From the NCBI RefSeq assembly GCF_024707125.1, contig NZ_JANQAH010000011.1, positions 806,001-870,000 of the forward strand: a DNA stretch of 64,000 nt, given 5' to 3'. The stretch's first letter is position 1; each line of letters begins with the position of its first letter. The stretch is from Devosia sp. GTDB lineage: Bacteria; Pseudomonadota; Alphaproteobacteria; Rhizobiales; Devosiaceae. Position numbers and translations under genes: made by a program. Shown piece after piece: positions 63,620 through 64,000 of this stretch. The notes beneath the pieces are model-generated. The model did no database searches, was not told the DNA's origin, and saw only the letters and a program-made list of their open reading frames with translations.

Positions 63620-64000
63620 ATGACAAAAGTCCTTCGCACGATTTCCGAATTGCGGGCTTGGCGCAATGGCCTGCCGGCCGGTGCCCGGCTTGGCCTTGTG
63701 CCCACGATGGGCGCCCTCCATGCCGGTCACATCAGCCTGATGGAATTGGCCCGGACGCACTGCGACACGGTCATTGCCAGCATTTTCGTCAATCCGCTGC
63801 AGTTTGGGCCGCAGGAAGATCTCGCGCGCTATCCGCGACCGATCGAGAAGGACATCGCCATGCTCGAGGCGGCTGGCGTCGACGCGCTGTTCCTGCCCGA
63901 ACCAGGAGAAGTCTACCCCGCGGACAATTCTACCTATGTGGTCGAGGAAGCGGTTTCCCTTCCGCTCTGCGGCGCCCTGCGCCCCGGCCATTTCCGCGGC
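63620..64000 (+). CDS. panC: pantoate-beta-alanine ligase (partial, cut by window end)
   Basis: First 127 residues of PanC, which joins pantoate and beta-alanine using ATP. LGLVPTMGALHAGHISLMEL contains the HIGH-type nucleotide motif (HAGH), and SIFVNPLQFGPQEDLARYPR is a PanC hallmark. Follows panB by 35 bases. The coding sequence continues past 64000, so the gene is not truncated biologically as far as can be seen. Confidence 0.95.
   Translation, partial: MTKVLRTISELRAWRNGLPAGARLGLVPTMGALHAGHISLMELARTHCDTVIASIFVNPLQFGPQEDLARYPRPIEKDIAMLEAAGVDALFLPEPGEVYPADNSTYVVEEAVSLPLCGALRPGHFRG

Overview
The window looks like chromosomal DNA of a GC-rich alphaproteobacterium, most likely Hyphomicrobiales and plausibly Devosia or a relative. 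That placement is an inference from gene content: three oligopeptide/opine-type ABC importers, an aquaporin-based arsenic operon, NrtR upstream of nadABC, and short palindromic GTCATCCC-type repeats. No rRNA, tRNA, CRISPR array, phage or transposase was seen.

Region 1 (5-2478, +): two nucleotide-sugar enzymes, UDP-glucose dehydrogenase and GDP-mannose 4,6-dehydratase, that feed surface polysaccharide synthesis.

Region 2 (2566-15645): a nine-gene minus-strand operon running from a Tat-exported family-5 solute-binding protein through a glycoside-hydrolase-like protein, two permeases, a double ATPase, a Gfo/Idh/MocA oxidoreductase, two TIM-barrel isomerases and a beta-hydroxyacid dehydrogenase. 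A LacI regulator is divergent, and a perfect 17-bp palindrome lies between them. This is a carbohydrate uptake and catabolism locus. Its ATPase carries a one-base deletion inside the second Walker A motif.

Region 3 (15642-25549, -): a second importer with embedded hydrolases (amidohydrolase, AstE-like deacylase, creatinase-like M24 protein) and a GntR regulator, suggesting uptake and hydrolysis of a small amide or peptide-like compound. Region 4 (25743-30777): an aldo/keto reductase, a short DUF885 protein, a Bax-inhibitor-1 protein, an ECF sigma/anti-sigma pair and a TetR regulator. Region 5 (30795-36027, -): a third complete importer, with a divergent SDR gene and a membrane protein of unknown function.

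Region 6 (38351-52195): type I secretion adaptor and ABC exporter encoded downstream of two tandem giant RTX proteins (1,441 and 1,751 aa). Each RTX protein carries an intact animal-type heme peroxidase domain, and a LuxR-type regulator with Glu at the phospho-acceptor position is divergent. This is the most unusual system in the window; the domain pairing resembles the manganese-oxidising peroxidase MopA.

Region 7 (52192-55489): an arsenic resistance locus (DUF6428, ArsR, aquaporin, ArsC, MFS transporter). Region 8 (55530-58085): a berberine-bridge-type oxidase and a frameshifted AraC regulator. Region 9 (58144-64000): frameshifted NrtR, then nadA-nadB-nadC, panB and the start of panC, i.e. 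NAD and pantothenate synthesis. The three frameshifts are all single missing bases, one of them in a C homopolymer, so sequence error must be excluded before calling these genes dead.
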